From Rickettsiales bacterium UBA2645 (lineage in GTDB: Bacteria; Pseudomonadota; Alphaproteobacteria; Rickettsiales; UBA1997): a stretch of DNA of 38,824 nt. A program made the translations under genes and the position numbers. Every line of letters begins with the position of its first letter. Position 1 is the first letter of the stretch. The stretch covers positions 1-38,824 of the forward strand of contig DENL01000049.1 in NCBI GenBank assembly GCA_002359655.1, given 5' to 3'. The notes beneath the pieces are model-generated. The model was not told the DNA's origin, did not search any database, and was given only the letters and a program-made list of their open reading frames with translations. Positions 7,607 to 15,185 of this stretch are shown in pieces.

Positions 7607-8730
7607 TGAATTTTTCCAAAATCAAAGCCTTAATCATTAAAGAATTAATTGTGCTTTTGAAAGATCCGAAGTCGCGCTTTTCTTTGATTATGCCACCGCT
7701 GATTCAGCTTATGTTGTTTTCATCAGTTGCTACTCTTGATGTTTTTAATATTAAGTTAGCGGTTTTGAACCAAGATAGCGGATCTTACAGCAGAGAAGTA
7801 ATTAACGATATAGCAGCTTCAAAAGAATATTTTACCAAAACTATTCGGGTTGAAAATTATCAAGAAATTCGGGAGTTAATAGATAAACAAAAAGTTATTG
7901 GCGCGATTATTTTTGCACCAGATTTTTCACGCAAAATTGCTGGCGATAGAAGCTCAGAAGTTCAACTACTGTTTGATGGTAGAAGGCTAAATTCAGCAAG
8001 CATTATTTCGAGTTATTTACAAAAAATAATTCAAGATTCAGTTGGCAATAAAACAAAATTTAAAATTAAGCGAATCGACAAAAATGCGGTTCAAGTAGAA
8101 GTTATAAATCGCAGCTGGTTTAACCCTAATCTGAATTATAAATGGTTTATTATTCCGTCTTTAATGGGACTAATTTTATCAACTTCAATTCTGAGCGTTT
8201 CGGCTCTTTCAATTGCTAGAGAAAGAGAGATTGGAACTTTTGATCAGCTGATAGTTTCGCCACTCAGTCCATTTGAAATTATTTTAGGAAAAATTGGCGC
8301 TAATATTTCAATTGGCTTGGTTCAAGGCTTAGTGATATTTTGTATAATCGCTTCTATTGTTCCTTTCTATGGCAATTTATTTTTTATGTTTCTGGGAATT
8401 TTAATTTATTTGGTTGCGGTTGTTAGTATCGGACTTTTTATCTCTTCAGTTTCAAACAATCAGCAGCAAGCAACTCTGGGCTCGTTCTTTCTTTTAATTC
8501 CGATAATTTTAACTTCTGGATTTTCTTCGCCGTTTTTCAACATGCCGCGCTGGATGCAAATTATCTCTGACTTTATCAATCCAATTCATCATTTTGTAAC
8601 CATCACTCAGTTAGTTTTTAATAAAGGCGTTGGCTTTGATTTGCTAAAATATAATTTTTCTATGCTGCTTCTGATCTCTTGCGTGACGCTTTTTCTTGCC
8701 ACTTGGTTTTTCAAAAGAAGAGTTTTGTAG
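7606..8730 (+). CDS. ybhR: YbhR-like ABC-2 permease
   Basis: A 374-aa paralogue of the preceding permease with the same layout: N-terminal helix, extracytoplasmic domain (LAVLNQDSGSYSREVI), then five helices. ALSIAREREIGTFDQLIVSP and EIILGKIGANI match the ABC-2 consensus. YbhS and YbhR are expected to form the heterodimeric membrane part of the pump. It ends in a TAG stop, which shows that TAG is a normal stop in this genome. It is the last gene of the efflux operon; the next gene is convergent with a gap of 3 bases and no clear terminator is seen. Confidence 0.92.
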   Translation: MNFSKIKALIIKELIVLLKDPKSRFSLIMPPLIQLMLFSSVATLDVFNIKLAVLNQDSGSYSREVINDIAASKEYFTKTIRVENYQEIRELIDKQKVIGAIIFAPDFSRKIAGDRSSEVQLLFDGRRLNSASIISSYLQKIIQDSVGNKTKFKIKRIDKNAVQVEVINRSWFNPNLNYKWFIIPSLMGLILSTSILSVSALSIAREREIGTFDQLIVSPLSPFEIILGKIGANISIGLVQGLVIFCIIASIVPFYGNLFFMFLGILIYLVAVVSIGLFISSVSNNQQQATLGSFFLLIPIILTSGFSSPFFNMPRWMQIISDFINPIHHFVTITQLVFNKGVGFDLLKYNFSMLLLISCVTLFLATWFFKRRVL

Positions 8731-8733
8731 TTT

Positions 8734-8988
8734 CTAGTTGCTTAAAATTTGGATATTACACATGTCATTCATATCAAAATATCTCCAGCTTGGCATAGAG
8801 TTTTTGAATTTATTTTGAGTACTAAAAAGATCTATCATCACAGTTTCTTTGCCAAAATTATCAGTTGAAATTAATATCACCCGAGCACTTCCCACACTTT
8901 CTTGCTGATCTTTACCAATTCTTTGATATTGAAAAGAAATTGGCTTTCTGTTCGACATAGCTTTTTTTAAAATTTCTTGAGTTTGCAT
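8734..8988 (-). CDS. Small uncharacterised protein with WYL-like start
   Basis: An 84-aa product beginning MQTQEILKKAMSNRKPISFQ and ending CNIQILSN. The A-x-x-N-R-K-P-I-S-F-x-Y pattern resembles the first strand and helix of WYL-type ligand-binding domains, and short stand-alone proteins of this shape exist, but the match is weak. No signal peptide or membrane segment is visible. It is divergent from the lexA-like gene and shares its 112-base intergenic region, including the inverted repeat at 9050-9072, so both could be under the same regulator. It could also be a regulator accessory or an unrelated small protein. Confidence 0.55.
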   Translation of the reverse strand: MQTQEILKKAMSNRKPISFQYQRIGKDQQESVGSARVILISTDNFGKETVMIDLFSTQNKFKNSMPSWRYFDMNDMCNIQILSN

Positions 8989-9049
8989 AAACTTACTTGA
9001 TTTGAATTTGACTTATAAATTTTAAACAGGATTAATAGTTTATTCTATG

Positions 9050-9072
9050 TTGTTCTATAACAATTAGAACAA
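9050..9072. promoter_or_regulatory. Inverted repeat TTGTTCT-N9-AGAACAA, candidate operator of lexA-like gene
   Basis: A perfect 7-bp inverted repeat with a 9-base AT spacer lies 28 bases before the lexA-like start, in the divergent intergenic region. The half-site GTTCT/AGAAC resembles LexA half-sites of several bacteria (GTTC/GAAC), although the spacing differs from the usual alphaproteobacterial direct repeat GAAC-N7-GAAC. A TTGACT (9008-9013) upstream may be a -35 box. Autoregulation by the adjacent repressor is inferred. Confidence 0.55.
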
Positions 9073-9100
9073 GAAAAAAATAACACAACTATTTTTTAAA

Positions 9101-9715
9101 ATGACCGAAACTCGCCTGCATAAAGCTCAAGAAAAACTGATTGAGATTTTATCTAAAAATATTGACGAACCCTTAACTGTCAGAGAATTACAAGAAATGA
9201 TTGGTGCTTCCTCAACCAGCGTTGTAGTACACCACATGGCTCAACTTGAGAAAAAAGGTTATTTGAAGAAAAATCCTTACAACTCAAAAGATTATCAAAT
9301 TTTAAAACGCCCCGACAAAGAAATTGCTTATTTAAATTTGTACGGCCTTGCAGCTTGCGGTCCAAGCGGATCAATTTTAGATGGTAGTCCGATTGATCGT
9401 GTTCCCGTTTCAACAAAATTTTTGAGCTTCTCTGCGTCGAAAGCTTTTATGGTCAAAGCAAAAGGTGATTCAATGTTACCTAAAATTAATAGCGGCGATT
9501 TTGTAATTATTGAGCAAAGTAATAAGAGTGAAAATGGCGTGATAGCACTTTGCGTCAATGACGGTCAAGCTTTGATTAAAAAAATCAAACAACAAAACAA
9601 AAAAGATAAGATAATTTTGGTTTCACTAAACAGTGATTTTGAACCTTTCCTGGCCGCTGAAGACTTTCGAGTTGAAGGAGTTGTTCGAGGAGTAATTAGC
9701 AATAAAATGTTCTAA
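9101..9715 (+). CDS. lexA: LexA-like SOS repressor / S24 self-cleaving regulator
   Basis: A 204-aa protein with an N-terminal winged helix (about residues 8-60; LTVRELQEMIGASSTSVVVH, then LEKKGYL) of LexA type and a C-terminal S24 peptidase domain. Catalytic Ser is in AKGDSMLP (S124), and the general-base Lys is K160 or K161 in ALIKKIKQQ. The expected cleavage site is Cys86-Gly87 (AACGPSG), a Cys-Gly bond as in UmuD rather than the Ala-Gly of standard LexA. It would repress DNA-damage genes and be inactivated by RecA filaments. A palindromic operator candidate precedes it. The next gene downstream is a decayed dinD-like gene, a known SOS-regulated gene in E. coli. An alternative is a phage-type repressor of the same fold. 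Confidence 0.8.
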   Translation: MTETRLHKAQEKLIEILSKNIDEPLTVRELQEMIGASSTSVVVHHMAQLEKKGYLKKNPYNSKDYQILKRPDKEIAYLNLYGLAACGPSGSILDGSPIDRVPVSTKFLSFSASKAFMVKAKGDSMLPKINSGDFVIIEQSNKSENGVIALCVNDGQALIKKIKQQNKKDKIILVSLNSDFEPFLAAEDFRVEGVVRGVISNKMF

Positions 9716-9740
9716 AGCTTTATCAAAAAACATCACAAAT

Positions 9741-10060
9741 ATGAAAATTGAAATTGTTAAAAGCCTTACAGATTCTTTCGAGTCTCACTCTAAAAAACTG
9801 AAATTGCTTTTGCTCAAACTTATTTCGCGATCCAAACTCGTCGCGCTGAATTAATCGAACAAAGACTACTTGAAACAGAGCGCGTAATGGCTCGCAAAAA
9901 ACTCAGTGAAACCGAGAAAGAACTTTCTAAAATAATTTTTGAACAAACTGGCAGCGATAAAAATTTTGCTGTAATTCGAAGCAAAGGTGATCACGCGTTG
10001 TTTGGTAAGACTAAAAAAAAGTGTCGACAGAAATTATACTGTTCCCATTTCAGAAACTAG
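9741..10060 (+). pseudogene. dinD: dinD-like gene remnant (frameshifted, internally and C-terminally deleted)
   Basis: The start reads MKIEIVKSLTDSFESHSKK, matching the N-terminus of DinD/BRO-type DNA-damage-inducible protein D. A frameshift follows, and a second frame continues TEIAFAQTYFAIQTRRAELI, then EQRLLETERVMARKKLSETE, KELSKIIFEQTGSDKNFAVI and RSKGDHALFGKTKK. These blocks normally lie after a domain of roughly 80-100 residues containing the ARD-L and RYACYLIAQN segments, which is missing. The stop is at 10058-10060, and the usual C-terminal third is absent. The gene cannot make a working protein. Its position right after a LexA-like repressor suggests an old SOS-controlled pair. Sequence from 10061 to 10128 has a short hydrophobic reading frame ending at 10128 that I cannot identify. 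Confidence 0.78.
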
Positions 10061-10128
10061 CCGCACTTCTCACCGTATTTTCAACTGTAATAATGGCGAT
10101 ATCTGCAGTTCTTGAATTATTGAAGTAA

Positions 10129-10710
10129 CTAAAACTTCCACTCATTACGAATATGATGACAAGTATAGCCATAAGGATTTTTCTTTAGATAATTTTGATG
10201 ATATTCTTCTGCTTCATAAAACTTGCCAGCCTTAGAAACTTGAGTAACAACTGGTTTTTTAAAGACTCCCGACTTATTAGCTTGCGCAATAACTTTGAGC
10301 GCGATGTCTTTCTGCTCATCATTTAAATAAAAAATCTCTGAACGATACTGACTTCCAACATCATTTTCTTGGCGATTCAAAGTTGTTGGATCGTGAATTG
10401 TAAAAAAGAATTTTAAAAGTTTTTCGTAGGAAATTTTTTGTGGATCAAAAGTAATTTCAATACTTTCGGCATAGTTAGTAATGCCAGTTGAAATCAGCTC
10501 ATAATTTGGATTTGGAATATTGCCGCCAATATATCCAACCTCACTTTTAACCACGCCATCAACTTTGTTGATTAGTTCTTGCATACCCCAAAAGCAACCT
10601 CCAGCTAAGATTGCTTTTTCATATTTTTTTGGATTTACGGCTTCGGCGTTATTTAAAATGGAAAACATAAAAGTTAGAAATGTGATTATTTTTATAATTT
10701 TTTCTGACAT
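10129..10710 (-). CDS. msrA: Peptide methionine sulfoxide reductase MsrA, exported
   Basis: A 193-aa protein that reduces methionine-S-sulfoxide in oxidised proteins. The catalytic motif GGCFWG is at residues 37-42 (Cys39), followed by VVKSEVGYIGG and YEKLLKFFFTIHDPTTLNRQ, both diagnostic for MsrA. EAEEYHQNYLKKNP near the C-terminus is also typical. An N-terminal signal-like segment ending NNAEA (about residues 5-24) suggests a periplasmic enzyme, unlike the cytoplasmic MsrA of most bacteria. No ribosome-binding site is visible, and it is not close enough to neighbours to form an operon. Confidence 0.95.
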   Translation of the reverse strand: MSEKIIKIITFLTFMFSILNNAEAVNPKKYEKAILAGGCFWGMQELINKVDGVVKSEVGYIGGNIPNPNYELISTGITNYAESIEITFDPQKISYEKLLKFFFTIHDPTTLNRQENDVGSQYRSEIFYLNDEQKDIALKVIAQANKSGVFKKPVVTQVSKAGKFYEAEEYHQNYLKKNPYGYTCHHIRNEWKF

Positions 10711-10820
10711 ATTTCTTAAGCCTGAATTTAAATTTAAGCTAGTTATGAGTACTTCGAATTATGTATTCGTGTCATTTTTTAAGTTGGTTACAAAAACTTT
10801 AAAAACCAATTTACTGCCAA

Positions 10821-10856
10821 TAAAAAAGCTCTCTCAAAAAAATTTGAGAGAGCTTA
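10821..10856 (-). terminator. Rho-independent terminator of csp
   Basis: A 13-bp perfect stem (10826-10838 with 10843-10855, core GCTCTCTCAAA) has a 4-base loop. On the minus strand it is followed by a T run. It lies 28 bases beyond the cold-shock gene stop and should terminate that transcript. Confidence 0.87.
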
Positions 10857-10883
10857 ACTATTTTTCTGATGATTGAGAAAAAT

Positions 10884-11099
10884 TTAGTTTTGAGGAGTTA
10901 CGTTTGAAGCTTCCAAACCTTTTTTGCCTTGGATAACTTCAAGAGTTACTTTTTGTCCTTCAAATAGAGTACGACGTCCGCCACTAGCATTAATTGCGCT
11001 GTGATGAACAAAAATGTCCTTACTACCTTCTCGTTCAATAAATCCGAAACCCTTTTCGTCATTGAACCATTTTACTGTACCGTTTACTAAGTCTGCCAT
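10884..11099 (-). CDS. Cold-shock domain protein (CspA family)
   Basis: A 71-aa single cold-shock domain that binds single-stranded RNA/DNA. RNP1 is KGFGFI (residues 16-21) and RNP2 is FVHHSAI (30-36). GTVKWFNDE at the start and GLEASNVTPQN at the end are standard. The full domain is present without extension. The 5' region (11100-11249) contains a hairpin GTGATC-N8-GATCAC (11134-11153), which could be a leader structure of the kind seen in cold-shock genes, though no function can be shown. A strong terminator follows the gene. It lies downstream of miaB with 150 bases between, probably with its own promoter. Confidence 0.95.
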   Translation of the reverse strand: MADLVNGTVKWFNDEKGFGFIEREGSKDIFVHHSAINASGGRRTLFEGQKVTLEVIQGKKGLEASNVTPQN

Positions 11100-11133
11100 T
11101 TTGTATTATTTCTTAAAAAATTTAAAAATTGAT

Positions 11134-11153
11134 GTGATCCAAATTCAGATCAC
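11134..11153. repeat. Hairpin in csp leader region
   Basis: GTGATC and GATCAC pair around an 8-base loop, about 35 bases upstream of the csp start. No T run follows on the minus strand, so it is less likely to be a terminator of miaB. It may be part of the csp 5' untranslated region. Confidence 0.35.
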
Positions 11154-11249
11154 AAAAAGATTCAGGTAAAAATAATCAAATTTTAAAATGATCATCATAC
11201 ACAAATCTGCATCTCAAGATGACGATGCTTTAATCAATTGCAATAAAAA

Positions 11250-12692
11250 TTAAATTAGCTCACCAACTAAGCTGCTTGGGCGACTTTTTATTATTTTAAC
11301 GTCTGCAATTTTGCCAAAAAAACTTTTGGCTTGCTCTTCATTCTCAACATCAACGATCACGGATTGCAGATAAGGTGACTTTCCCCAAAGCTGAGTAACA
11401 GAGCTGACTCTTTCCTTGCCAGACTTCGGAGCTTCGCGCTCAAACAAAACTGGCATAGTTTGGCCTTCGGATTTTTGGTTAAACTCAATTTGCTGATTAG
11501 TTAAAAGTTTTTGCAATTCTGCCAAGCGCTCGTCTTTGACTTTTTCTTCAACTTGAATTTTAGCATCTGCCGCTGGCGTTCCCGGACGTGGCGAATATTT
11601 AAAAGAATAGCATTGAGTAAATTTTATTTGGCGCACCAAATCCATCGTATCTTCAAAATCGCGATCGCTTTCACCGGGAAAGCCGACAATAAAATCAGAA
11701 GACAAACCAATATCAGATCTTTTAGAGCGCAGCTTTTCAATAATTTTAAAATAGTCCTGACGCGTATGTTTACGATTCATGCCTTTTAAAATATTGTTTG
11801 ATCCTGATTGAATTGGCAGATGCAAAAACGGCATTAATTTTTCAATATCTCGATGCGCTATAATCAAGTCTTCAGACATGTCGCGCGGATGAGATGTTGT
11901 GTAACGAATTCTTTTTACAGCGTCAATTTCGGCAATTTTTTCGATTAATTTTGCTAAACTTGCAGCCTCGCCTTTTTCATCCATGCCGTGATAAGCATTA
12001 ACATTTTGACCCAAAAGGTAAACTTCAGAAACGCCTTGATCAGCAAGCCTTTTTGCATCATCTAAAATTTTTACAACTTCGCGAGAATATTCCGCGCCAC
12101 GAGTATAAGGCACGACACAAAAAGTACAAAATTTATCACAGCCTTCTTGAACTGTCACAAAAGCGCTAGCACTTTTGTTTTTTTGCACTCCGATCTCGGC
12201 GCTGACGCCTACGCTTGATCCTTCTAAATAGAGAGATTTTAACTCTTTAACATTAGAAGTAAGCTCACGAAGAATATCAAATTTATTATTAGGAGCAAAA
12301 TCTAAATTGATTTGTTTCTTTTTTTCACGAATCACTTTTCCGACTAAGTCTGGCAAAGTTTGATAGCTTTCGGGACCAACAATAATATCAACTACATTTG
12401 AACGACGAAAAATTTCTTCACCTTCCGCTTGTGCCACGCAACCAGCAACAGCAACAATCATCTGACTACCATCTGCAGCCTTTTTGTTTTTATGCGGACG
12501 AATTCTACCCAAGTCAGAAAATAATTTTTCTGAAGCTTTTTCACGAATGTGACAAGTGTTAATAATAACCATGTCTGCGCCTTCAGGCGTTTGGGAGATT
12601 TCGTAACCAACTGCAGTCATCAAATCTTGCATACGATCTGAATCGTAAACATTCATTTGGCAGCCGTAGGTTTTAATGTGAAGTTTTTTCAT
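11250..12692 (-). CDS. miaB: tRNA-2-methylthio-N6-isopentenyladenosine synthase MiaB
   Basis: A 480-aa radical-SAM methylthiotransferase that adds the 2-methylthio group to i6A37 of tRNAs. The N-terminal UPF0004 domain starts HIKTYGCQMNVYDSDRM and contributes three Cys for the auxiliary cluster. The radical-SAM motif is CDKFCTFC (CX3CX2C) followed by VVPYTRG, and the domain continues with FIVGFPGESDRDFEDTM. The C-terminal TRAM domain ends SSLVGELI. Length is slightly above the usual 440-475 aa. The start overlaps the upstream methyltransferase stop by 4 bases (ATGA). Confidence 0.97.
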   Translation of the reverse strand: MKKLHIKTYGCQMNVYDSDRMQDLMTAVGYEISQTPEGADMVIINTCHIREKASEKLFSDLGRIRPHKNKKAADGSQMIVAVAGCVAQAEGEEIFRRSNVVDIIVGPESYQTLPDLVGKVIREKKKQINLDFAPNNKFDILRELTSNVKELKSLYLEGSSVGVSAEIGVQKNKSASAFVTVQEGCDKFCTFCVVPYTRGAEYSREVVKILDDAKRLADQGVSEVYLLGQNVNAYHGMDEKGEAASLAKLIEKIAEIDAVKRIRYTTSHPRDMSEDLIIAHRDIEKLMPFLHLPIQSGSNNILKGMNRKHTRQDYFKIIEKLRSKRSDIGLSSDFIVGFPGESDRDFEDTMDLVRQIKFTQCYSFKYSPRPGTPAADAKIQVEEKVKDERLAELQKLLTNQQIEFNQKSEGQTMPVLFEREAPKSGKERVSSVTQLWGKSPYLQSVIVDVENEEQAKSFFGKIADVKIIKSRPSSLVGELI

Positions 12693-13435
12693 TTTGCTTT
12701 AAAGCCGGTAATAGTTACAATTTCAAAAGTTGCTAAAATGCCGTTATCATTGGTTGCGTACATTTTGCGGTAATTTTCTAAAATTTTATTTAAGAAATTT
12801 TTTGTGAAGAATTTGCGTGAGCGTTTGTTCATGATATTGCCCTGCCCCATCATTTTCAAATCTTTTAATAAACTCAGTGGATTGGAATATTTAACTTCGA
12901 TCTTTTCAAAATCAGAAATCGAATCTCGAAACCCAGCTTTAGCAAGCAAATTAGCCGCGGTTTTTACATCAATTGTTGGCGGCATTCTTGGTGAAACGCC
13001 GGAGTAAATTTCATTTTCAGTTTCGTATAAAACATGAGCTAATTCATGTAAATTTTCTTCGCCAAAAAAACTGGCGATAAAAACTCCATTTGGCTTTAAA
13101 GCATTTTTAATTTGTAGCAGAAATTGCGGGATTTGATTGATGTAGTGAAAATTGAGATTGCTTAAAATTAAATCGAAAGATTCTGACTGCAGCAAAAGAT
13201 TTTCTTCGTCATCGTAGAATTGATAATTAACGCCGCGGATTATACTGCGTAAGTAGTCGTCCATAGCACCAATTTCTAAGATGTCTGTAAAATCACGATT
13301 AAGCAATTCAACATTTTCAGCAATTCTATTTGCAATCTCGCGATGCAAAAAACATGCTTGTGGAAAGTTTTTCAAAGCGCGTTTTTTATTTTCACGCAGC
13401 AAATTACGATCAAATAAAATTTCTTGAACCATCAC
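12689..13435 (-). CDS. NDUFAF5-like SAM-dependent methyltransferase family protein
   Basis: A 248-aa protein like the alphaproteobacterial relatives of the mitochondrial complex I assembly factor NDUFAF5. It has FDRNLLRENKKRA at the start, a Rossmann-like core with DLILSNLNFHYINQIPQFLL and NALKPNGVFIASFFGEENL, and a C-terminal segment with MGQGN. Motif I reads EIGAMDD instead of the usual E-x-G-x-G-x-G, so SAM binding may be altered. In alphaproteobacteria such genes often lie beside comF, as here. ATG tandem codons at 13435 and 13432 are both possible starts. It is divergent from comF with only 5 bases between the start codons, and is translationally coupled to miaB. Confidence 0.82.
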   Translation of the reverse strand: MMVQEILFDRNLLRENKKRALKNFPQACFLHREIANRIAENVELLNRDFTDILEIGAMDDYLRSIIRGVNYQFYDDEENLLLQSESFDLILSNLNFHYINQIPQFLLQIKNALKPNGVFIASFFGEENLHELAHVLYETENEIYSGVSPRMPPTIDVKTAANLLAKAGFRDSISDFEKIEVKYSNPLSLLKDLKMMGQGNIMNKRSRKFFTKNFLNKILENYRKMYATNDNGILATFEIVTITGFKAK

Positions 13436-13440
13436 TTCAA

Positions 13441-14163
13441 ATGAATTTTTTAAAAAGAATTTTGGAAATTATTTTTCCAAATCACTGTCTTTATTGCCAA
13501 CAAATAATCAGCGCCGAAGGTTTATTATGTAGTTGCTGCTGGCAGAAATTGCAATTTATAACTGAACCGAAATGCAATATTTGCTCTAACCCTTTTGAAT
13601 TTTTGATTAGTGAAAACTTAACTTGCGCCGCCTGCTTAAAACGTCGTCCAGCTTACGATAAAGCAATCGTAATTTTTCACTACAACGAAATTATCAAAAA
13701 AATTATCAGTGATTTAAAATATCGCGACAAAACTTATATCGCCAAAAAATTAGCTAATTTTTTAATCAACAAAGCAAAGAAAGAAATAGACGAAGCTGAT
13801 TTTATTATTGCAGTTCCTCTGCATAAAAAACGCCTGCGTCACAGAAAATTTAACCAGTCACTAATTATCATTCAGTTTATGCTGAAGAATATTTCCAAAA
13901 GAAAATTTTATCCCGATTTTTTATTGCGAATAAAAAATACAACACCTCAAGTTGCGCTTAGTAAAAAACAGCGCCAAAAAAATTTAACCGACGCTTTTAT
14001 CATAAAACCGAAATATCGAGAAATCGTAAAAAATAAAAATTTTTTGCTGATTGACGATGTCATAACAACAGGAGCAACACTTGAAAATTGCGCTAAGATA
14101 CTAAAAAAATCAGGCGCTAAAAAAGTTGTTGTTTTAACAATCGCTAAAACAGTTTTTAATTAA
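13441..14163 (+). CDS. comF: ComF-family phosphoribosyltransferase-like protein
   Basis: The ATG at 13441 gives MNFLKRILEIIFPNHCLYC, the usual start of ComF proteins (240 aa). An upstream in-frame ATG was rejected because it would run antisense through the divergent methyltransferase. A zinc finger is formed by C16/C19 and the CSCC at 28-31, with further Cys in CNIC and CAAC. The C-terminal half is a PRTase fold with the PRPP motif LLIDDVITTGAT. ComF proteins take part in DNA uptake or handling of transformed DNA; the exact reaction is unknown. A prepilin-like gene follows after 5 bases, but no other competence genes are in the window. Confidence 0.92.
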   Translation: MNFLKRILEIIFPNHCLYCQQIISAEGLLCSCCWQKLQFITEPKCNICSNPFEFLISENLTCAACLKRRPAYDKAIVIFHYNEIIKKIISDLKYRDKTYIAKKLANFLINKAKKEIDEADFIIAVPLHKKRLRHRKFNQSLIIIQFMLKNISKRKFYPDFLLRIKNTTPQVALSKKQRQKNLTDAFIIKPKYREIVKNKNFLLIDDVITTGATLENCAKILKKSGAKKVVVLTIAKTVFN

Positions 14164-14168
14164 TTTTG

Positions 14169-15185
14169 ATGCTTAAAAAAAATCCTAAAGCCTTCAGTTT
14201 AATTGAGCTCTCAATAATTATAGCAATATTATCAATTACCATAATTGGTTTTGTCTCGATCTCAACTGGTAGAATAACCAATCAAAAAAGCAGTTCTAAT
14301 AACGATAATATCAGTGCAATTTACCAAGCTTTACAAAAATATTTGGTATTAAACAAAAAATTTCCCTGTCCAGCTTCTCTTAAAGATATCAAATCTTCTT
14401 CTTCAACTTATGCTCAAGGATTGACCACTTCAAATTGCGTTGGGATTGGAGTTTATCAATCAACCTCCAGTACAAATCTGGTTTATGGAATGGCTCCAAC
14501 TCAAACTTTAGGGTTAGATAATAGTTTTGCCGAAGATGCTTACGGCAACAAAATTATTTACGTTATTGATAGTAGATTAACTTCAACCACCTCTAGCAGT
14601 TTTGAAAATAGCATTCTGGAATCAACAGAAGGTGGTAGCGCAACCTATACTCATATTACTGTCACTGGATATACAAGTGACGCAATTTTTATCTTGATGA
14701 GTAGAGGCGTTAATTCATCTGGCGCTTTTGCAGCAAATTCTGCCAATGCGCCTTCGGCAAGCTCAGATTCAAACGAATTGAGTAACGATGCTTCAAGTAT
14801 AACTGAAAATACTTACCCAACAGCATCAACTTCAACTTTCGATAGCACTTTTGTAAAAAGCGCTAGTAGCACAACTTTTGATGATGTGGTTTTTTATAAA
14901 ACTCGCGATGATATGTTCAACGAAGCGTCGGCTTTTGGCGGCAATGGAAATAGTATTTGGTCTTTTATTCCATGCCTCTCTTCTTCTTCAAGTACAGCCC
15001 TTTACGGTACAACAATAACTTGGCCAAAAGCCTATCCTGATCAAATTGTTGTTGCTAGTGTTAGCTGTCCATCTCCAAACTGGAGGGGCTCAGTTTCAGC
15101 ACCGACAAAAAAATGTGGTACCAAAGGAACTTGGGGACCAGTCATTAATCCTTGCACTTGCGCATCTGGTTACTCTTGCAGCTAA
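14169..15185 (+). CDS. Prepilin-like secreted or surface protein
   Basis: The ATG at 14169 is preferred to an in-frame TTG one codon earlier. The product (338 aa) begins MLKKNPKAFSLIELSIIIAI, a class III prepilin signal: basic leader, cleavage region KA-FSLIE with Ala in place of the usual Gly, and a hydrophobic helix to about residue 28. Next comes a pseudopilin-type region with FPCPASLKD. The middle is rich in Ser/Thr/Asn. The C-terminus holds a Cys-rich segment (CPSPNWRG, CGTKGTWG, NPCTCASGYSCS). It may be a minor pilin or adhesin of a type II/IV pilus-like system whose other parts are not in this window. It follows comF closely and its 3' end overlaps the convergent amidase gene by 4 bases. 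Confidence 0.75.
   Translation: MLKKNPKAFSLIELSIIIAILSITIIGFVSISTGRITNQKSSSNNDNISAIYQALQKYLVLNKKFPCPASLKDIKSSSSTYAQGLTTSNCVGIGVYQSTSSTNLVYGMAPTQTLGLDNSFAEDAYGNKIIYVIDSRLTSTTSSSFENSILESTEGGSATYTHITVTGYTSDAIFILMSRGVNSSGAFAANSANAPSASSDSNELSNDASSITENTYPTASTSTFDSTFVKSASSTTFDDVVFYKTRDDMFNEASAFGGNGNSIWSFIPCLSSSSSTALYGTTITWPKAYPDQIVVASVSCPSPNWRGSVSAPTKKCGTKGTWGPVINPCTCASGYSCS

Noticed and set aside
10520..10876. Plus-strand ORF of 118 aa opposite msrA
   Set aside because: Antisense to the well-supported msrA, and it runs through the csp terminator hairpin.
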